From the NCBI GenBank assembly GCA_964565645.1, contig CAZMFQ010000002.1, positions 1 through 64,000 of the forward strand: 64,000 nucleotides of DNA. The letters run 5' to 3'. Both the position numbers and the translations under genes were made by a program. How positions within the stretch are numbered: the first letter of the stretch is position 1; every line of letters starts with the position of its first letter. The notes beneath the pieces were generated by a model. It had not been told where the DNA came from, did no database searches, and saw only the letters and a list, made by a program, of their open reading frames with translations. Below, piece after piece: positions 59,714 through 64,000 of the stretch. Source of the stretch: JAHIQC01 sp964565645. GTDB taxonomy: Bacteria; Actinomycetota; Coriobacteriia; Anaerosomatales; JAHIQC01.

Positions 59714-60106
59714 CTAGGGCGTTGCCACGAAGTCGATACCGACCACCGTGCGGCGATCCACATCCACGTCCACATACACAATGGCTGAAGTGCCTTCGCG
59801 AGTCGGCACGACCACCGCTTCTCTCAACATGCGTTCACCGATGGATGTCTGACCACCGTATCCAACGTCGTCGCTCGGACCAGCCGACACGTTCTCGAGT
59901 TGGGTGACGACAGCAGCACGAGTCACTGGATCCACGGTACCCATCGAATCGAGGAGCGGCTGGTCGTCTTCGAGCAATGCGCGAACGTACTGACGGGCAG
60001 CGCCGGGCGGGTTGTACATGTCGCCCGACTCTTCGAACAGGAGCCATCCGAACAGGACCGCCACCCCGAGTAGCAGCACGGTAACCGACACAACGACTCG
60101 TCTCAC
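59714..60106 (-). CDS. Cassette gene: single-pass membrane protein, unknown function
   Basis: About 130 residues from GTG 60104-60106, with GGGGGGAG upstream. One transmembrane helix near the start (VVVSVTVLLLGVAVLFGWLLF) and an extracytoplasmic part with QYVRALLEDDQPLLDSMGTVDP and GTSAIVYVDVDVD. It resembles small NTF2/DUF4878-like lipid-side proteins in size but I cannot place it. It lies one cassette from the defence-like cassette. Confidence 0.65.
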   Translation of the reverse strand: MRRVVVSVTVLLLGVAVLFGWLLFEESGDMYNPPGAARQYVRALLEDDQPLLDSMGTVDPVTRAAVVTQLENVSAGPSDDVGYGGQTSIGERMLREAVVVPTREGTSAIVYVDVDVDRRTVVGIDFVATP

Positions 60107-60130
60107 GCTGCTATCTCCCCCCAAGACTCT

Positions 60131-60215
60131 GCCCAACGTGTTTCGGCTTCACCCGCGCGCTTGCGCTCACATCATGCGACAACTTGCGCGCGTCGGGTGG
60201 AAGCCGGGCTTAGGC
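60131..60215 (-). other. attC site, 85-bp type
   Basis: 85 bp between GCCCAAC (60131-60137) and CTTAGGC (60209-60215, one mismatch), apex tcacatcatgcgacaac. It is the 3' end of the helicase/nuclease cassette. Confidence 0.9.
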
Positions 60216-60309
60216 GCGACGAATCTGGGCACCAAGGCACACAGCTCTCCCAGACATGGCGAGCAATCCCTGGGACCGCTGTTCGGGAGAGTGACGCACG
60301 CTGTGTCGA

Positions 60310-63300
60310 CTAGTCACGCAAACGGTCCCATGGTTCCATACCCTCCATCACTCGCCACAGAAGTGAGCAGCGAGAGCCGTCGACTTTCGCGTCAAGAGGC
60401 AGAGCCGCCTGCCATGTTGCGTCCGATGTCTTCTCAATCCACGCCTTCAGGTCCCTGGGGGCGACGGAGTCGGTTCTCGCAGCACTCGCCAGACCCTCTG
60501 CAGCCATGCGAGGCACGCCCAGCATCCTGAGCCCAATTGCCTCCGGGGATCTTACTCCGTACATGGCCATCGCAGGAACGATGTCAGCCGCTGAGACGGG
60601 CTCCGCTGAGTGAGCGAGAACCCTGTGAACCGCCCTGAGGCCCCAAGGCATGAGCGTCGAGATGACTCCGTGCACATGCTGTGTTGCCCTGGATAGATCG
60701 TCGCCGTAGTAGCGACTTGCGAGGCCGCTCAGCGACGAACCATTGACCCAGTCAGTAGTGACGGCGGCGACTCGTTCCGCGTTGAACGGCTCCTGGGACT
60801 CTCGTTCTCCTAGACGCACTTCCGGCACACGGGAGAGTGCGTCCACAACTTGTACGAGCACGCTGCTTGTGAATCCCGTCTGCGGAAAGACCTGGTCCGG
60901 GCTCCACTGGTCTGCTGAGACCGAATCGGCGAGCATTCCGTAGACAAGATCGACCGATCCACTACTGAAGCCCGTCCCGTCGGCCATCCTCGAGTACCAG
61001 GCGATGCTGTCTCCCTTGGCCTCGCTGACTGCTTCGAGGTAGTCCTTCGCCAAACGGGTAAGTCGCTCAGCCGCCTGAGGACTATCTCGCAGCAGCATCT
61101 GATACACCAGACTACCGCGGACGAGCGTGTCGATGTCTCTGCGAGTTGCCGTCACGCCAGATACGGCGATTGCATGCATGATGTACTGCACGAATGCCGA
61201 CAATTCCTTGTGCCGCCAAAGCGGTGATGACGTTGTGAGATCGATGTTGTCAGTATGGAGTTCAACGAGGACTTGCATCAGCGAACTGACCACGCGGTCG
61301 GCATCCTTCTGGAGATATGCGCGTACGGTGTTCTTGGTACCAGCACTTGTCGTACTGAAGACAATCGTTCCGAGCGGGTCCTCCATTGCACGCCCAACTC
61401 GGCCCGCGATGTTCCAGAACTCCTCCGGAGGGATCGGTCGGCTGACCCAAGCCGTCTTCCCGTCTTGTCCCCTGTACGGTACTGACCGATTCGGACTCTC
61501 AATAACCGCCGCAGACAGCGGGAAGTGAACCCCCTGGGCGAGGGTAGTGGTGGCACAGACCACGTTCGCGGTGCCTTCCTCAACAAGGCGCTCCACGAGG
61601 TACCGTCCTTCAGGTGAGAGCCCAGCGTGGTGGTAGACGACTCCCGACTCAAGCAATGTACGCATCGGATGCGGAACGCCCGCCTCTGAGTCCAAGTAGT
61701 CGGCCACCGCCTGCGCATCCATACTTAGCGGCTTCGAAGGCATGCGATTCGCCGCCTTGATGGCCATTTGTTCCGCCTTGTCTCTGGAACTTGCCAGAAG
61801 GAGAACTCCGCCGCGCTTCGCCTGCGCAAGCCGGACCGCAGAAATGACTGCGATGTCCTGCCTCGAGTAACTGACATCGGGATCGAGCGGTCCGAGCGAA
61901 GCCGTTACACCCGCTGGGAAGTCGCCGTGGACAGTTTCCACTGTCTCCATCTTGAGATAGGGCTGTCGATTCCGACTCGCCCGACACGTAACACCGAGCA
62001 TGCGGTCGTTGGGGCGCCAGTCGATGTGCACCGATGCCCCGGCGTCGCCACCGAGCCATGTGGCCAGTTGCGATGCATTCTTCGCAAAGGGGGTCAGCAG
62101 TAGGAACCTGCACATGCGTTCGCGTCGAAGGCTCGCCAGCAGCAGCTCGAGTCTCGCCCCTCGTTCTTCGCAAGCAAGGTTGTGTGCCTCATCAACGACA
62201 ACCAGCGCTATTTCAGCAACCGACCTGTGGCCTATTCGAAACAACAGATCGAACTTCTCTGGCGTCGTGACAAGCACGTCGAAGTCATCGCTAAGGATCT
62301 CGTCTTCAACGGCATCGAGCTCATACGCGGGGCTGGCGATGCGAACCTCGACGGCCGTTCCCATGTCCCGCTTCAGATTCCGTGCAACCTGTCCGACCAA
62401 CGCCCGTGTCGGAGCTGTATAGACAACCCTTCCCGTGTTCTCGGCCAGCGCCTGGGCAATGGCCATCTCGGCGAGAAAGGTCTTCCCTGAGCTTGTCGGG
62501 AGGCTGACCACTACTGCAGGCCGAGTCGGGTCCAGCAGGCTTCCCGTGTAGATTGCCTGGCGTTGCGGGTACCACGTGTCCAAGATGGGCCGCACCTCAC
62601 GTGACGCGAGGCTATCAATAAGCATGCCGACGGAACGAGGTAGCCTTAGGGCGTAGACACTGTTGTTGATGAGAGCGTGTAGCCCGAACCTCAGTCGGCT
62701 CACCTTCATGCGGAGTCTTGGGTCTAGGCTCGACAGAAGGTCTCGTGCATCGCTGATGAACGCGTCGACATCATCGCGGGCCCCGACCTCAGTGATGGGC
62801 TTCCCGTCGATAGATTCACCATTTGACAAGAAGCGGACGGCGATCTCAACACTTCTGACAGCGTTGTACAGAGCAAGAATGCGTGCCGCCGCCCTATCTT
62901 CAGCTGACGCAGCCGCTACCTCTCGCTCCTTGGAGTTCTGCAGTACGTGAAGCCGATCGATGGCCTCGGCTGCGTGTATGAGATCCTGCCGTCCGCCGGC
63001 CTTGCGAGCAAGCAGAAGGAACGCTCTCTGCATCTCGTTCTCAAGCAGCACGTCCCATGGGAGCAGTTCGGACCGCCGCTCCCAAGTGAGGTCAGTCGAG
63101 ATGAGCTGCATACGCACCTCGGGCAACCGCTGTGCCACGAGGCCTGCGACAACTTCGTTCAGCAGCTCGTCGGAGCTTGGCTGCTCACTCTCTGAGTTGG
63201 CCAGGAGCCCGCGTTGAAGACGGAACGCTGGCCTCACGAAATCTTGCCATGGCAGCGAGCCTTCCAGTGGACGAAGACCATGCCATCTGTGGAAGTCGAA

Positions 63301-63489
63301 TGCTAGCGTCTCGAATCCCATCAGTGCCGCGGAGTACTCCTCCTTCCATGACGTTCCAGACAACGCATCGTGCCCAAGTTCGTCCGCCAGTGCGGCCATC
63401 AGGTAGCCGCGTTGGGCCACAGGCTCATGACTACGCGCGAAGTCGCGGAGGACAGTCGCCTGCCCGTCTCTGTCGGGAAGCCTAAGCAT
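60310..63489 (-). CDS. Ski2-like DExH helicase, HamB-like (Hachiman defence)
   Basis: A 1,059-residue superfamily 2 helicase. An N-terminal helical domain of ~320 residues is followed by motif I PTSSGKTF (331-338), TAPTRALV (Ia), DEAH in VVDEAHNL (433-436), LLTPFAKN (III), VVYHHAGLSPEGRYLVE and ATTTLAQGVHFP (V), and WNIAGRVGRA (VI, 692-701). A ~350-residue C-terminal part follows. The features after motif V and the pairing with an upstream nuclease-like gene match HamB of the Hachiman antiphage system, in which the helicase senses or unwinds DNA and activates the HamA nuclease. It overlaps that gene by 8 bp and ends 95 bp before an attC. Confidence 0.8.
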   Translation of the reverse strand: MLRLPDRDGQATVLRDFARSHEPVAQRGYLMAALADELGHDALSGTSWKEEYSAALMGFETLAFDFHRWHGLRPLEGSLPWQDFVRPAFRLQRGLLANSESEQPSSDELLNEVVAGLVAQRLPEVRMQLISTDLTWERRSELLPWDVLLENEMQRAFLLLARKAGGRQDLIHAAEAIDRLHVLQNSKEREVAAASAEDRAAARILALYNAVRSVEIAVRFLSNGESIDGKPITEVGARDDVDAFISDARDLLSSLDPRLRMKVSRLRFGLHALINNSVYALRLPRSVGMLIDSLASREVRPILDTWYPQRQAIYTGSLLDPTRPAVVVSLPTSSGKTFLAEMAIAQALAENTGRVVYTAPTRALVGQVARNLKRDMGTAVEVRIASPAYELDAVEDEILSDDFDVLVTTPEKFDLLFRIGHRSVAEIALVVVDEAHNLACEERGARLELLLASLRRERMCRFLLLTPFAKNASQLATWLGGDAGASVHIDWRPNDRMLGVTCRASRNRQPYLKMETVETVHGDFPAGVTASLGPLDPDVSYSRQDIAVISAVRLAQAKRGGVLLLASSRDKAEQMAIKAANRMPSKPLSMDAQAVADYLDSEAGVPHPMRTLLESGVVYHHAGLSPEGRYLVERLVEEGTANVVCATTTLAQGVHFPLSAAVIESPNRSVPYRGQDGKTAWVSRPIPPEEFWNIAGRVGRAMEDPLGTIVFSTTSAGTKNTVRAYLQKDADRVVSSLMQVLVELHTDNIDLTTSSPLWRHKELSAFVQYIMHAIAVSGVTATRRDIDTLVRGSLVYQMLLRDSPQAAERLTRLAKDYLEAVSEAKGDSIAWYSRMADGTGFSSGSVDLVYGMLADSVSADQWSPDQVFPQTGFTSSVLVQVVDALSRVPEVRLGERESQEPFNAERVAAVTTDWVNGSSLSGLASRYYGDDLSRATQHVHGVISTLMPWGLRAVHRVLAHSAEPVSAADIVPAMAMYGVRSPEAIGLRMLGVPRMAAEGLASAARTDSVAPRDLKAWIEKTSDATWQAALPLDAKVDGSRCSLLWRVMEGMEPWDRLRD

Positions 63490-64000
63490 CCGCGGGCTCT
63501 ATCACTTTGTCCGAGCCGGACAACGTCATCTTTGCGGCATCCAGCCAACCGGAGAACGTGTCACACGCCTCAATGGCGAGAAACACAACCGTGGACGGAA
63601 CCCGGGCCCCTTCGAACGCGTTGACGCCATCAAGGAACGGCTTCCAGTCTGCTGAAGAGAACCTGCCGTTCTTGCGAACGAGAACTGGACTTGCTATGAC
63701 CGCTCCCTCGGTCTTGAGACTTCCGCTTATGGCTGCTGCTATGAAGGCGTTGAGAACCTGCTGCTGGGACTCGGGCGCCTCATCGTGCACTGCGCTGAGC
63801 GAGTAGAGGAGACGGCCAAGTCCTTCTTGGTCCACCGTCTGTTGTAAGAGCTGCCTGTGGTGGTCTCGAACGGTCGCCGGGGTGCCACGACGTGCCTGAT
63901 TCGTGGCCATGACTTCCGAGATGAGGAGGGCGTACTCCTGGTCCTTCTGAATGTAGCCGATGAGGTCTATTCCGCGATGCTGCGCGTCCTTCGCATCGTG
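63482..64000 (-). CDS. HamA-like nuclease subunit (5' part outside the window)
   Basis: The frame is open from base 64000 to TAG at 63482, 172 residues, with no start in view. The visible N-terminal part reads HDAKDAQHRGIDLIGYIQKD then YALLISEVM, with the Asp and Glu spacing of a PD-(D/E)XK nuclease core as in HamA (DUF1837). The usual Lys of ExK appears as Met here (SEVM), so activity needs checking. The C-terminal ~140 residues include SSADWKPFLDGVNAF. The call rests mostly on its overlap with the helicase. An alternative is an unrelated restriction-like nuclease. Confidence 0.55.
   Translation of the reverse strand, partial: HDAKDAQHRGIDLIGYIQKDQEYALLISEVMATNQARRGTPATVRDHHRQLLQQTVDQEGLGRLLYSLSAVHDEAPESQQQVLNAFIAAAISGSLKTEGAVIASPVLVRKNGRFSSADWKPFLDGVNAFEGARVPSTVVFLAIEACDTFSGWLDAAKMTLSGSDKVIEPADA

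Larger units (their letters stand above)
44687..64000 (-). mobile_element. Integron gene-cassette array (integrase not in window)
   Basis: Minus-strand genes alternate with imperfect palindromes bounded by RYYYAAC and GTTRRRY-like boxes, the layout of integron cassettes. Fourteen attC sites are recognisable at 46949-60215 and two decayed ones at 44687 and 46176. In cassette direction each site opens with ...AACCCG and closes with CACGTT or GAACGTT plus RRRY. Most sites are 85 or ~100 bp and alike, as in sedentary chromosomal integrons. All certain cassettes have the same direction, so attI and the integrase gene should lie beyond 64000. Without the integrase this stretch could also be an attC cluster (CALIN). 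The left limit is set by the outermost decayed site. Confidence 0.88.

Noticed and set aside
1..64000. tRNA, rRNA or riboswitch genes
   Set aside because: No T-loop GGTTCGAATCC-type sequence in a cloverleaf, no rRNA-like stretch and no known riboswitch core was recognised by eye; a covariance scan would be needed to exclude them.
44687..64000. An integron integrase or transposase inside the array
   Set aside because: No gene in the window shows tyrosine-recombinase R..H-x-x-R..Y motifs or transposase motifs.

Overview
The window is GC-rich, densely coded and mostly transcribed on the minus strand. Its organism is probably an actinobacterium of the Coriobacteriia/Anaerosomatales (OPB41-like) type. 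That placement is inferred from the block rimP-nusA-ylxR-infB-rbfA-nrnA-truB-ribF-rpsO-pnp with M16 peptidase, dapB and aspartate kinase behind it, from CWB2 cell-wall-binding domains, and from in-frame UGA codons that read as selenocysteine. No rRNA, tRNA or CRISPR array was seen.

Layout. 1-4985 is the 5' part of a giant secreted surface protein with tandem Ig-like repeats; it runs off the left edge. 5259-21441 is the core translation/RNA block on the minus strand, with a good promoter at 21523-21550. 21634-46094 is ordinary accessory chromosome: a sensory MEDS-PAS protein, a TetR regulon with visible operators, a ZIP transporter, a polysaccharide deacetylase, an RCC1/CWB2 surface protein, AlkD, PadR-DUF2812, a small cytochrome c plus a frameshifted CopB-like ATPase, a peroxiredoxin and a Ca2+-type ATPase. 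Three genes here are interrupted by UGA exactly where homologues have a key cysteine, and each UGA is followed by a hairpin: the MEDS protein (21634-22674), a Bcp/AhpC-type peroxiredoxin (39870-40355) and a TlpA/thioredoxin-like lipoprotein (45507-46094).

The main discovery region is 44687 to the right edge. Single genes, nearly all on the minus strand, are each followed by a ~64-108 bp imperfect palindrome bounded by RYYYAAC and GTTRRRY boxes. These are integron attC sites: 14 recognisable ones at 46949-60215 and two decayed ones at 44687 and 46176. The region is therefore a gene-cassette array of a chromosomal integron, or a cluster of attC sites without integrase. No integrase is in the window; from the cassette direction it would lie to the right. 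Cassette cargo includes methyltransferases, a DinB-like protein, two alpha/beta hydrolases, a membrane-anchored STAND-type NTPase, a CcdA/thioredoxin pair, a CcmE-like protein, several lipoproteins of unknown function and, at the right edge, a two-gene nuclease-like + Ski2-like helicase operon resembling Hachiman (HamAB) antiphage defence.

Themes. The cassettes look like a store of defence, envelope and thiol-redox functions. Two CcdA/thioredoxin pairs lie in the array, one of them with a selenocysteine thioredoxin between decayed attC sites, so selenoprotein redox chemistry and cassette capture meet in the same locus.
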